Source: Solibacillus merdavium
Lineage (GTDB): Bacteria > Bacillota > Bacilli > Bacillales_A > Planococcaceae
DNA: 64,000 nt
Assembly (NCBI RefSeq): GCF_014836935.1
Contig: NZ_JACSPW010000005.1
Coordinates: 62,001 to 126,000 of the forward strand
Direction: 5' to 3'
The notes beneath the pieces were generated by a model, which saw only the letters and a program-made list of their open reading frames with translations, did not search any database and was not told where the DNA came from. Below are positions 18,076 through 27,181 of this stretch, in pieces; position 1 is the first letter of the stretch; each line of letters starts with the position of its first letter. The position numbers and the translations under genes were made by a program.

Positions 18076-19017
18076 TTATATGTGATATTCGATATTTTCC
18101 TCAACAAAATGCCATTCATAAGGTGTTTCTTGGTATACGTAATAGTTTAACCAGTTGTAGAATAACAGATGTGAATGGGCACGCCATACATTTTTAGGTG
18201 CATTTTGTGGGTCATTATTCGGGAAGTAATTAATCGGAACTTCTGTATTTTCCGGATCCTTTTCAATATCTCGGAAATATTCTTCCGATAGAGTCGTCGC
18301 ATCATACTCTAAATGGCCTGTAATCATGATATGCTTATTGTTTTTTGATTGAACGATAAATACCCCCGCATCGTCCGAATAGCTAAGCAGACGCAAATCT
18401 GGGTGTGCACGGACTTCATCTATTGAGACAGATGTATGGCGTGAATGAGGTGCAACATATTCATCACTGAAGCCTCGTACTAAATCGACCGTTAAATCTG
18501 TTATCACATGCGAATAAACGCCGGAGCATTTTTTAGGCAGCTCAAACTTCCCGATACCGAAATGATGATACAGTGCAGCTTGTGCGCCCCAACATATATA
18601 CATGATCGATGTAACATTTTGATCGGCCCAGTCCATCACATCGGTAATTTCCTTCCAATAGCCTACATCTTCAAATTGCATTTTCTCTACTGGTGCACCA
18701 GTGATAATAAGACCATCATATCGGCGGTGCTTAATCTCATCGAATGTTTGGTAGAACGTATCTAAATGTGATTTGGAAACGTTTTTGGATTCGTATGTAG
18801 CGGTATTTAAAAATGTAACATCTACCTGTAGTGGTGTGTTCCCTAGTAAGCGCAATAATTGGAGCTCGGTTTTTTCCTTTTCCGGCATTAAATTGAACAC
18901 TAAAATATTCAAAGGTCGAATTTGCTGAGTTTTCGCACGATCTTCCTCCATAACGAAAATCTTCTCTCTTCTCAGCAGCTCACCGGCAGGTAAATGTTTC
19001 GGAATATTAATTGGCAT
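18076..19017 (-). CDS. metA: Homoserine O-acetyltransferase (MetA fold)
   Basis: A 313-residue enzyme of methionine synthesis that acylates homoserine. The catalytic triad can be placed exactly: Cys142 in YICWGAQ, and His235 and Glu237 in TGHLEY. Residue 111 is Glu (GAPVEKMQ); Glu111 is known from the Bacillus cereus enzyme to favour acetyl-CoA, whereas Gly111 in Escherichia coli MetA goes with succinyl-CoA. The protein is therefore called an acetyltransferase despite the MetA name. The ATG at 19017 has GGGGG eight bases upstream. Expression is controlled by the SAM riboswitch at 19165-19320. Confidence 0.95.
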   Translation of the reverse strand: MPINIPKHLPAGELLRREKIFVMEEDRAKTQQIRPLNILVFNLMPEKEKTELQLLRLLGNTPLQVDVTFLNTATYESKNVSKSHLDTFYQTFDEIKHRRYDGLIITGAPVEKMQFEDVGYWKEITDVMDWADQNVTSIMYICWGAQAALYHHFGIGKFELPKKCSGVYSHVITDLTVDLVRGFSDEYVAPHSRHTSVSIDEVRAHPDLRLLSYSDDAGVFIVQSKNNKHIMITGHLEYDATTLSEEYFRDIEKDPENTEVPINYFPNNDPQNAPKNVWRAHSHLLFYNWLNYYVYQETPYEWHFVEENIEYHI

Positions 19018-19164
19018 TGCACTTTCCCCCTCTAATCTTTCTAAATAATCTTGGCTTAATAACGCAAAGCTTTTTCGAGCTTCTTTCCTTTCAAATAAAT
19101 CATTGTAATAGCCGCAGGGGTTTGATCATTGGAGCATGTAATCGAATACTTGCCGAAAAAACAC

Positions 19165-19207
19165 AAAAAACCCCTCATTCCAGCACAACAGAAATGAGAG
19201 GTTTATA
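19165..19207 (-). terminator. Intrinsic terminator of the SAM riboswitch
   Basis: Minus-strand arms AACCTCTCATT and AATGAGGGGTT, then T6; located between the aptamer and metA, forming the off state. Confidence 0.85.
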
Positions 19208-19215
19208 TACCCGTT

Positions 19216-19320
19216 CTTATCTGCCAAGGTCATTGCCTTGCTGGAAGTAGCACCTTTCTAGTTGTACTAGAGGTTGCTGAAGCATCTACGGGCACAGTTC
19301 CCTCCGCTTCTCTTGATAAG
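19216..19320 (-). ncRNA. SAM-I (S-box) riboswitch
   Basis: The minus strand reads CTTATCAAGAGAAGCGGAGG, then GATGCTTCAGCAACCTCTAG, and closes with CTTGGCAGATAAG: the P1 stem, the purine-rich kink-turn strand and the conserved CAGCAACC of the S-box family. With the terminator downstream it should stop transcription of metA when S-adenosylmethionine is plentiful. Confidence 0.95.
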
Positions 19321-19385
19321 ACTATTAAATTGACACTAGTGTAACACGGTAGTGTAAGTTTTGCAATAATTCAAAAAATATATAT

Positions 19386-20150
19386 TTACTCAGGCTTTAA
19401 ATTCTCTTTCTCATAATTGAATAAAATCGTTTCAAGCCTTTCATCCCATGCACCTGTTAACGTATTGTATACACGCATAAAATGTCGCTTTTCCTTTTGA
19501 TCAAAAAGCAAAAAACATAGAACCGGAATATCATTAATTTGAATTGATTCGGTCGATATAACTTTTGTAATAAAAGTTGGGACCTCCTGTTCTGCCAATG
19601 GTTGTTCGCTTAACTGTCGCTGAATAAATTCAATCAGCATCGATTCTTCAATCGCTTCAATTTCCTCGTTTTCAATCGTCGGAAACGGTTCAGGAAACTC
19701 CTCTAAATCAGAGAACTCCTCTAGGTCCCCTTCCAGCAGCTGTTCATGAATCGGGCTATATTGTACAAAATGACTTGTTTGCTCAAGCTCCTCTTCAAAA
19801 ATACCCGATTCAAGCTGCGCCATTCCTTTTGCCGTAAGTGTGAACACTTCATTTTCTTTTTCAATCATGCCCATTCGTAACATTTTATTCGTTAAATCAT
19901 GGATAAATAACGGTTCAACTAATAAAATTTCCGCTAAAAGCTCGACATTATTCAGCTTCGCCTTCTGAAATGAAATTAGCATCATCTTCATTAAAATATC
20001 CATCGCATTCCGCATAACAGGATGATAGTGCACTTCCAACGTGTGAATGGGAATGGCGTATTGCATCTGCTTTTGAATTTCGATGTTTGGATTTTCGTTA
20101 AGTTCTTTTTGTAATTGTCCGGTTATGCTGTTTAAATCCACTGTATACAC
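19386..20150 (-). CDS. Hypothetical protein, partner of the large helicase
   Basis: A 254-residue soluble, acidic protein. Residues about 45-125 look helical with a possible winged-helix pattern (EILLVEPLFIHDLTNKMLRMGMIEKENEVFTLTAKGMAQLE resembles a MarR-like helix-turn-helix and wing). It continues into a Glu-rich linker (about 130-180) and a C-terminal domain with ITKVISTESIQINDIPVLCFLL. No named family is recognised. It starts six bases after the helicase stop, so the two are one operon and probably act together. Confidence 0.55.
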   Translation of the reverse strand: MYTVDLNSITGQLQKELNENPNIEIQKQMQYAIPIHTLEVHYHPVMRNAMDILMKMMLISFQKAKLNNVELLAEILLVEPLFIHDLTNKMLRMGMIEKENEVFTLTAKGMAQLESGIFEEELEQTSHFVQYSPIHEQLLEGDLEEFSDLEEFPEPFPTIENEEIEAIEESMLIEFIQRQLSEQPLAEQEVPTFITKVISTESIQINDIPVLCFLLFDQKEKRHFMRVYNTLTGAWDERLETILFNYEKENLKPE

Positions 20151-20156
20151 CTTTCC

Positions 20157-23100
20157 TTACATTGCAAAATAGCCACTTTGCTCTTTTACTGTATTTAATA
20201 CATGGGAATACATATCGCGTGTTTTCGCATGTTTTGGACGCTGTGTAAACATATCGGTACTGCCGATCATAATAAGCAGTTCACGTGCGCGGGATAATGC
20301 TACATTTAGACGGCGATAATCTTTGGCAAACCCAATTTCTCCGCGCTCATGGTCATGATTACGCACCATACTGACGATAATGACATCCATCTCCATCCCC
20401 TGGAACTTATCGACCGAGCCTGTGCGGATGTGTAGATGCGGTAAGCTTAGTTCCTGTTCGATGAGACGATTTATGCGTCTTACTTGCTCGGCATAAAACG
20501 AAATGACCCCAACAGATTTCTGAGCACCTTGCGGGATTAATCCTTCCGCTTTTGCTTTTTCAGTCGCTTCATTCATTTCCAGTAATTGCTGTTTAATCTG
20601 ATCAAGCTCCGCTACATTGAATAAGCTTGACCCTTCTTTTACACGCTGTTCAAAATACGGCTTTTCATTCGGAATATCCAGCCACATTAAATGATTGTCG
20701 CGCGTAATTTTAGAAGTTTGCAGGAAGTGATCACGTACAGCATCCGAATCTTCCAAACCACATTGCAGGCTTTCCTGTTCATTTTCATAAAACGGTGTGA
20801 TAGTTGACATAATATTTTTATGCATACGATATTGCAGAGCAAGCATCGTTTTATTTTGAGTTGGTAAGTTATTGTAAAGGCGTTCGAATAAAGATTCTTC
20901 CAGTAATTTTTCGAGTTCACGTTTTTCTTCAAACGTCGTACTTTCTTTTACAACTTGCTCCAACGTTTCTTCAAATGTGGCATCTCCTACTAATGGTGGC
21001 AATTGATGATGATCTCCTACTAATATGATCTTTGAGCCCTTTAACATCGGTAATAGTAGTTCAGGTGGCGTCGCCTTAGATACTTCATCAATTATGACAA
21101 CATCAAAAGTTGGATAGTTGTCCATAAACTCTTTATTTGCCGACGCTACACATGTCGTGCCAATGACATTCGCATGCTTCACATATAATTTTCTGATTTC
21201 ATCTAAATCGTGCGCATTCGCATTTTTCAGTAAACCATACCACTCGTTTTGAAGCTCGGCTGTTACGGGAAGTAAATCGATCTTCACTTGTAATGTTGTA
21301 ATTTGCGTTGTGAAATGCTCAATTTTTTCGTTTACAGCTACAATAGCTTGTTCTGGATTTAGCTTCGTTAATTGTTCAAGCTCTGTACGGCGTTTTTCGA
21401 GTTGCACGCCTTCACTGTTGATTTCTTTAAAGCGTGTAGTCATGTCTTCAACAGTGGCAGTGCCAAGTGCAATTTGTTCATCCAGTACCGCAAGTTCTTC
21501 TGCTTTTTTACTGTGCTGAAGCTCTAATCTTTCTCGATTTTGGCGCTGTGTTTCAAATTTCATTTGCTCTAGCTCGTTTGTAGCGAGCAAATCTTCAAGT
21601 TCATCCGTTGTATGGCTAACGACGATTGATGGATCTACATTTCCTTTTACGGAATCAATTTGAGTTTGAGTTGCAGCAGCTTCTTCCTGTAATTTTTGAA
21701 GGACCTGTGCTTTTTCGTCATTTTGTTCCTTGAACTGAAGCGTTATTTCTTCTTTTAGCTTTTCAAAAATAAGTACAGTTTCACGAATCGAATCCATATA
21801 CTTATTGTTCAGCTGATCAATATATTGCATGCGCAAATGGATACCTTGGATTGAGCGTGTCCCGTTTTGTGCATTAACTTTTCGGTCGCGGAATGCCATG
21901 CTTAGTTTTGTTAAAAATTCCTGTACCTCTTCAAGTGAATAATGATGATTCATTTCCAATTGATCTGGCGTCACATGAATGCCAAGTGCTGTTTCACTGT
22001 AATTCAGTGCTTTTTCAAGTCGTTCCTTTACATCCTTTATAGGCTTATATTGCTCCATTTGGGGCTGGATACGCTCTAGAGCAGTAAGTAATCGATCCAT
22101 TGCATAGTTGCGGCGAATATTATATTCAGTCATGAATGCTTCAATTTCATACACTTTTTTCAAAGAGGCAATTTTGTCGACTATCTTTCCATATTCCGAA
22201 GTTTCATTCGCACGTTCGATTTTTAATTGAATCGCTTCATACTGTTGCTCATAACGATGAAGAAGTGACTTGTATTTACTTTGTGCAATTTGCTTTTCAT
22301 AGTCTATTTTCGCTTCACTTAACTTTTGCTGCTGTTCTGTAAGCTGAACAACAGTCATTCCATCTGCTAATTGCTGATCGAAGTTTGCGACTGTTTCAGC
22401 TGTTGTACTTTGCGCTGTTTGTAGTTTTTCGAGTTTACGTTCATTTTCCTCAAGTTCTTTCTTGCATAACGTCAACTCTTTTTTTAATGCACTAATTTTT
22501 TCCGCCAATACATGGAGTTCAGCTTTCGCCGCTTCTTTTTGCTGGATTTGCTTTTCAAGTTCTAGCTTTTGTTCATTTAGCGCTTGAATTTCCTTTTGTG
22601 CATGTTCAATTTCTTCATTTAAAAGCTGTTCTTTTTTTGTATGCAATGAAATTTCATGACCGATCGCGTTAAACGTTTGCTCCTGCCAATACGCTGCTAC
22701 ATTTTCTTCAATAAACTTTTTGCCTTCTTCTTCAATACTTTCTGTACGTCCATAACGAAGAATTCGAATATCCTTATTCGACAATAGACGACTTAACGCA
22801 TTATCTACAGCTAAATTTGATTGGGATGCGACGAGAGTTTTTAATCCAGCTTTGGCATTTTGGTAGCAAATTTCCGAAATTACCGTTGTTTTACCGGTAC
22901 CGGGTGGGCCTTGAATGACATATAAATCTTCTGCACTCATTGCCCCTTCAACTGCCTGTTGCTGATAAATATTTAACTGATTATGAAAATCGATTGATAG
23001 AGGCTGTTTCCGCTCTGCAATCGTTGGTTTGTCTTCAAATAAAATTGTTTCCAAATTGGCATTGGCCGCTAATCCTTCTTTTAACCGCTCAAAACCTTTT

Positions 23101-23903
23101 AATAAGCGCTTAAGCTGTGATTTTGTCGCAGCATTGGAAAATTCAACATCTTCTGATTGAAAATTAAGTTCATTTCTGCGGGCCAAGTTACTGTAATAAG
23201 GCTTTAAAGCAATTTCAACTGTATTTTCATTTCGACGAACCTTTGCGACGTCTCCAATCTCCTGTATATAACCGCGTAGTCGGGCACTTAAGCCTTCAAT
23301 CTGCTTCCAATGTTTATTATCTAGATTTGAAATACGTAATGTCATATGTGTAAAGTCAGCATCATATGTAACGGCTGAAAAACGGGCATGTATATCTTCA
23401 ATATCTGCATTTTTATTTAAAACTTTTAAATAGCCTTCCCAGCTACTAATTCTTTTATTTACGTATTCAAAGCGTTCCTGTGCTATTGGTAGCTCGGCAA
23501 TGGCCTGTAAAAACGGCGCTTGGTATGTATGCCCACTAATACGTGAAGCGACAAAATGAATTTTCATCATTGCGCGGCGATTCGTTACGACTGGTGTACC
23601 TTTACCACGTGAACGGAAGCTTTTTGCAACGAGACCATTCTTTTGATCAAACACACAGTCCATAATGACAACACGATCATCAAACTTACTTTTCAGCTTT
23701 AAATTTTTTTCATTATCAAAATAAATCGTAATATGTGTTTGATCATCTTCCACAGAAACTTTTTCAATTGCGACGACAAAATATTGCTGTAAATTAAAAA
23801 AGGCGTGTTCATCAGGAACATGCTCCTTCATCGCTTCCCGCGCAGTATTTGTAAGTAAAATATGGCAGCGAGTTTGCACATTCGCTATTGTTTTTGATGA
23901 CAT
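20157..23903 (-). CDS. Large superfamily 1 helicase (UPF1/DNA2-like) with coiled-coil insert
   Basis: A protein of about 1248 residues. After an N-terminal region of some 310 residues rich in beta-strand comes Walker A GPPGTGKTT (about 332-340) and motif Ia ASQSNLAVDNAL. A long Glu/Lys/Gln-rich coiled-coil insert (about 395-850) separates these from motif II VVIIDEVSKATPPE, GDHHQLPP, the QYRMH motif, the Q-motif-like DKFQGMEMDVIIVSMVR and RLNVALSRAR. These are the hallmarks of UPF1-like SF1B helicases acting on RNA or DNA. The large insert recalls SMC/SbcC-like arms. The ATG at 23903 has GGAGG close upstream. Cellular role unknown; repair, RNA processing or defence are possible. Confidence 0.85.
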   Translation of the reverse strand: MSSKTIANVQTRCHILLTNTAREAMKEHVPDEHAFFNLQQYFVVAIEKVSVEDDQTHITIYFDNEKNLKLKSKFDDRVVIMDCVFDQKNGLVAKSFRSRGKGTPVVTNRRAMMKIHFVASRISGHTYQAPFLQAIAELPIAQERFEYVNKRISSWEGYLKVLNKNADIEDIHARFSAVTYDADFTHMTLRISNLDNKHWKQIEGLSARLRGYIQEIGDVAKVRRNENTVEIALKPYYSNLARRNELNFQSEDVEFSNAATKSQLKRLLKGFERLKEGLAANANLETILFEDKPTIAERKQPLSIDFHNQLNIYQQQAVEGAMSAEDLYVIQGPPGTGKTTVISEICYQNAKAGLKTLVASQSNLAVDNALSRLLSNKDIRILRYGRTESIEEEGKKFIEENVAAYWQEQTFNAIGHEISLHTKKEQLLNEEIEHAQKEIQALNEQKLELEKQIQQKEAAKAELHVLAEKISALKKELTLCKKELEENERKLEKLQTAQSTTAETVANFDQQLADGMTVVQLTEQQQKLSEAKIDYEKQIAQSKYKSLLHRYEQQYEAIQLKIERANETSEYGKIVDKIASLKKVYEIEAFMTEYNIRRNYAMDRLLTALERIQPQMEQYKPIKDVKERLEKALNYSETALGIHVTPDQLEMNHHYSLEEVQEFLTKLSMAFRDRKVNAQNGTRSIQGIHLRMQYIDQLNNKYMDSIRETVLIFEKLKEEITLQFKEQNDEKAQVLQKLQEEAAATQTQIDSVKGNVDPSIVVSHTTDELEDLLATNELEQMKFETQRQNRERLELQHSKKAEELAVLDEQIALGTATVEDMTTRFKEINSEGVQLEKRRTELEQLTKLNPEQAIVAVNEKIEHFTTQITTLQVKIDLLPVTAELQNEWYGLLKNANAHDLDEIRKLYVKHANVIGTTCVASANKEFMDNYPTFDVVIIDEVSKATPPELLLPMLKGSKIILVGDHHQLPPLVGDATFEETLEQVVKESTTFEEKRELEKLLEESLFERLYNNLPTQNKTMLALQYRMHKNIMSTITPFYENEQESLQCGLEDSDAVRDHFLQTSKITRDNHLMWLDIPNEKPYFEQRVKEGSSLFNVAELDQIKQQLLEMNEATEKAKAEGLIPQGAQKSVGVISFYAEQVRRINRLIEQELSLPHLHIRTGSVDKFQGMEMDVIIVSMVRNHDHERGEIGFAKDYRRLNVALSRARELLIMIGSTDMFTQRPKHAKTRDMYSHVLNTVKEQSGYFAM

Positions 23904-24127
23904 GAACACACCTCCCTTATCATTTAATCATAACCTTTATTATATCAATATTATGGGCGCACGTGCAAAAATATTATATAGTTGTATTTCGCCTTTAAAG
24001 CATATTTTTAGTAAGAGCAATTGTATAAAGGGTGTCATGTGACCATTTGCTTAACTATTCTTACCAGTTATATTTTTATTTTAAATTTCATATTTATTAA
24101 AGGTTTAACCATATACTTAACGAATTT

Positions 24128-24133
24128 TATAAT
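24128..24133 (+). promoter_or_regulatory. Probable -10 box of the DUF4177 gene
   Basis: TATAAT 35 bases upstream of the start; the -35 region 17 bases earlier is TTAACC (4 of 6). Confidence 0.4.
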
Positions 24134-24167
24134 GGGAGAAATTTTACTAAGCCTGAGGGGGTGAATA

Positions 24168-24371
24168 ATGATGTATGAATACAAATTTATTCAAATTGAA
24201 TTAAAGCAAGGATTAATGAAGGCAACGGCAAAAGAGGATTACCGTGAAATTGTAAATGAAGAGGCAAAAAATGGCTGGAGACTCGTTCAAATTTTTGCAC
24301 CAAGTGTTGTCGGTTATGGGTCTGCAGAGAACTTTGAACTAATTTTTGAAAAAGAAATTAACAAAAATTAA
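24168..24371 (+). CDS. DUF4177 domain protein
   Basis: A 67-residue small protein: YEYKFIQIELKQG, a Glu/Lys-rich middle, and the family signature NEEAKNGWRLVQIFAP followed by FELIFEKE. DUF4177 proteins are small, widespread and of unknown function. GGGGG lies six bases before the ATG at 24168; a second ATG at 24171 is equally possible. Monocistronic, followed by a strong hairpin. Confidence 0.8.
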   Translation: MMYEYKFIQIELKQGLMKATAKEDYREIVNEEAKNGWRLVQIFAPSVVGYGSAENFELIFEKEINKN

Positions 24372-24399
24372 GAATCTGATTTTAGCTATTATTAAAATA

Positions 24400-24444
24400 A
24401 GTATAACCCCTTTCATAAAATTAGGAAGGGGTTATACTGTTTAG
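24400..24444 (+). terminator. Terminator-like hairpin
   Basis: AGTATAACCCCTT and AAGGGGTTATACT arms (13 bp); the T-tract is weak. Confidence 0.6.
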
Positions 24445-24468
24445 AATTTATTTTTAATAAATAGCATT

Positions 24469-24993
24469 TTAATTAAAGTACTTCTTCACACTTTTGGTAT
24501 TATTAATAACCTTTATCTTATCTTTATGTATCCCATATTTACTGAAAAAATTAACCTTACCAACTTCTTCAAAATAACGATTCCATTTAAACATTTTAAA
24601 GAAAATAGTTAATGTTGGTTTATAATTTGCTTGCTCTATTCGAAATTTTTGTTTTAAAAACCTCTTTATAATACGGTAAGTTCTTATTGAGTATTTTGTA
24701 TTTAAAAATAAAATTAAATCTGCACTATGAAAACAACCGCTTACCCAGTCTTCATTGTGTATTCCTTCAATGATCCAACTGTCTAACTGTAATATACTAT
24801 TTAAATATGCTTGTCTTTCTTGTTCCGTTCTTCTTATATCTCCAGACTCATGCCTGATCCATACTACATTATCTAATTCGTAATACGGTATATTGAACGT
24901 TGAAGATAGTTCCTTTGCTAAAGTTGTTTTACCACTTCCAACAGAGCCAATAATATGTATTCGTTTGTATATTGTCTCCCCCAACCACACCAA
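24469..24993 (-). CDS. P-loop NTPase of the FlaR/topology-modulation type
   Basis: About 174 residues with a nucleotide-kinase-like fold: Walker A GSVGSGKTT, PYYELDNVVW (the typical ELD-x-x-x-W segment), the RTEQERQAYL/WIIEGIHN stretch and a lid-like region with RTYRIIKR. Such proteins are annotated as DNA topology modulation protein FlaR or AAA family ATPase; the true substrate is unknown. The start is uncertain. The TTG at 24993 has a weak CGGAG site, while a GGGGGAG lies further in with only ATA after it, at the point (YKRIHIIGS) where relatives usually begin. The original start may have mutated from ATG to ATA. Confidence 0.7.
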   Translation of the reverse strand: MVWLGETIYKRIHIIGSVGSGKTTLAKELSSTFNIPYYELDNVVWIRHESGDIRRTEQERQAYLNSILQLDSWIIEGIHNEDWVSGCFHSADLILFLNTKYSIRTYRIIKRFLKQKFRIEQANYKPTLTIFFKMFKWNRYFEEVGKVNFFSKYGIHKDKIKVINNTKSVKKYFN

Positions 24994-25085
24994 CTCCGTT
25001 CCGGTTAATTATATAAACATTTCGATATTATAGCTGGATTGACCTCTTTAAATACCTGCCCAGTGCTTTCATTAATCTCTAGACA

Positions 25086-26117
25086 TTACTTTAACTTTTC
25101 CTCAACTAAATCTGTCAGTCTTTCTTCCGCATAGAAAAATCCGAATTGTGATTTACCTTGTTCGATTTGTTTGCGGTGTTCTGCTAGTTTAGTCGATGCC
25201 AAAGCTTCATTTCCGGAAAGTTTCGCAATCATCCACTCACTACGCTTAAAGCTAATCGGCTCAATTGGCGCCATCATCTTATGTAAGTCGTACATTTCCT
25301 CTAATGCTGTATGCCTCTGCATCACTAAATCCAGTTGCTTTATATGTGTAATGAATTGCATTGTCATTTTATTTTTCTTTGTCACTGGGATTGATTTATA
25401 CTCAGTTATGGATTGTGAAGCAGTTTCAAAATTATGCTTCAATAAATCATAGTAAAACAGCAAATAGCTAGTACTAATATTTTCCTCACTTGGTTGTACT
25501 GTTCTTGCTTGCTCCACTAAATTGCTTGACCATGATGTCGGATGAACCGGTGTCATCATTTCTTTCATCAGTATAAGCGAGCTAACGAACTGATTCTGAT
25601 CTTTACCCGATAGTAGTTCCAGTATTACACGTCCATCTGATTTCATTCCTCCGTTAAATGGAATAGCTGTCACTAGAAAAATAACTACATTCAACATTCC
25701 GAAAAATAATATAATTTGCAAATTAAGAATATAACCTAAAATAAGAGAACTGCTACCTACTATTAGCGAAATAATTGGTCCCCCTGCTGCAAACCAAAGA
25801 TGTTGACGACGAATAATTTGTAAGTCATCTGTTTTTGGCAAACAACTTGCGACGCCACCGAAAAACGCCCAGCTTTTATTAACGCTAATCTTATTACGTT
25901 CAATCGTAATAGGTCCGGCCGTTAAAAAGTTAAACTGATACCCTGCCGCCACTGCAAACAAGGCATGCCCTAGTTCATGGATAAAAAATGTCGCAATAGC
26001 GAGCAAACTAAATAACCAAATCGTCTGAAATGTTTCCGCGAAAGCTGTTAATTGAAAACCGAGCGCAACTAGTGTAAATAAAATTGTCACTCCTAATGGA
26101 CTTTTAAAAAATTGCAT
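25086..26117 (-). CDS. M50-family (site-2 protease-like) membrane protein
   Basis: A 343-residue membrane protein with an intramembrane zinc-protease core. HELGH (about residues 47-51) supplies two His ligands and the catalytic Glu; the second ligand motif is likely GMKSDGR (about 159). Helices precede and follow each motif, and a soluble C-terminal half of about 160 residues follows, rich in helix. M50 enzymes cleave membrane-bound regulators or pheromones; here no neighbour suggests a substrate. The ATG at 26117 has GGGGGAAG upstream. Single gene. Confidence 0.75.
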   Translation of the reverse strand: MQFFKSPLGVTILFTLVALGFQLTAFAETFQTIWLFSLLAIATFFIHELGHALFAVAAGYQFNFLTAGPITIERNKISVNKSWAFFGGVASCLPKTDDLQIIRRQHLWFAAGGPIISLIVGSSSLILGYILNLQIILFFGMLNVVIFLVTAIPFNGGMKSDGRVILELLSGKDQNQFVSSLILMKEMMTPVHPTSWSSNLVEQARTVQPSEENISTSYLLFYYDLLKHNFETASQSITEYKSIPVTKKNKMTMQFITHIKQLDLVMQRHTALEEMYDLHKMMAPIEPISFKRSEWMIAKLSGNEALASTKLAEHRKQIEQGKSQFGFFYAEERLTDLVEEKLK

Positions 26118-26214
26118 GCTTCTTCCCCCATAATCTGCTATTGTCTCGCCCTAATTATATCCATATATAGTAAAATAGTATAATAGATACCTTTACCACC
26201 TGGAATTTAAAATT

Positions 26215-26252
26215 AAAGGAGCCTAACTGTTTGTACAGTTAAGCTCCTTTTA
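26215..26252. terminator. Terminator of the thioesterase gene
   Basis: AAGGAGC-TAACTGT and ACAGTTA-GCTCCTT arms; T-rich on both strands, just past the thioesterase stop. Confidence 0.75.
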
Positions 26253-26274
26253 GTTCATATAAAATAATTAAGTA

Positions 26275-26700
26275 TTAACCCTTAATTTTCGCCACTTCTG
26301 CATATTTAGCATCCCACTCTGGGTCTACCTTTTTTAATGCTACTGGGCGGAAATTTTCCTTTTTCACTAAAATATGCTGAGACTTTGCCGTTACAGCAAT
26401 AGTTCCGTCTTCATGTAAAATTTCATAGCCATATGTAGTACGCAGCTTCGTATGCTCCTCGATCCAAGTCCGTACTGTCGCAGTCTGTCCATAGCGCATT
26501 GCTGCCTTGTACTGAATCGAAAAGTCCATAACTGGCGATAAGTAGCCATCTTCCTCAAGCTTTGCATAATTAAACCCTAAATCCTTTAGAATTTGCGTAC
26601 GCCCTATTTCGCACCATACAAGATAATTTGCATGATACACAACACCCATCTGATCGGTTTCAGCATAACGCACTTCTACTGTTGTTTCTGAAATAAACAT
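26275..26700 (-). CDS. Acyl-CoA thioesterase (YbgC/YneP type, hotdog fold)
   Basis: A 141-residue hotdog-fold enzyme. It opens with VEVRYAETDQMGVVYHANYLVWCEIGR, in which the Asp and the following YHANY motif form the 4-hydroxybenzoyl-CoA thioesterase-type active site. It hydrolyses acyl-CoA thioesters; chain preference unknown. The ATG at 26700 is chosen because GAGGTG lies six bases upstream; the GTG at 26709 overlaps that site. In Bacillus subtilis yneP lies in the same neighbourhood as yneR, plsY and parEC; here it is about 10 kb away. Confidence 0.85.
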   Translation of the reverse strand: MFISETTVEVRYAETDQMGVVYHANYLVWCEIGRTQILKDLGFNYAKLEEDGYLSPVMDFSIQYKAAMRYGQTATVRTWIEEHTKLRTTYGYEILHEDGTIAVTAKSQHILVKKENFRPVALKKVDPEWDAKYAEVAKIKG

Positions 26701-26774
26701 TCTCTTCACCTCTAGAGGTATTATAGCGCTAAAAGGCTTGTGTTGTAAGGGTTTTGAATCAACATTCTTCGATT

Positions 26775-27090
26775 TTATTTTCTATCAGGCGTAAGGTATT
26801 TCATCCCTAATATTCTTTTCATTTCTTGGGCTACCCAGTTGCGTAACTGCTCCCTTCCCCCTATTACTTCATTACCATCACAGACTACTCATAATATTCA
26901 CATCAACTGCCTAAAAGCCTCTTCATTATTAAACTTATCCTTCAATATCATTAAGCCTCTTTTATCCTCTGCTATGGTTCTATCTTTTTTTAAGGTTGGG
27001 GGATTCATCTGCTAATATTTTTTCTAGTTTCCCTTCTAATTTTTCTCTTTTCTTAAAAGAATCCAAAATCCCTCCTTTTCCTGCCTTTCC
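26775..27090 (-). pseudogene. Decayed gene remnant
   Basis: The minus strand carries protein-like segments in shifting frames: GGILDSFKKREKLEGKLEK (stops shortly after), continued after a shift in an A-run by KDRTIAEDKRGLMILKDKF to EEAFRQLM, then a stop, and further on RNWVAQEMKRILGMKYLTP ending at TAA (26775-26777). It looks like a gene of about 100 residues broken by at least one frameshift and one stop. Family not recognised. Confidence 0.4.
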
Positions 27091-27181
27091 AGACAATCAA
27101 TATTCGAATATTTAAAATAACTTTGATATCGTTGAAATTTGTAGATTATTGTCGAATATATATAATATTGGGGGAAAACAA

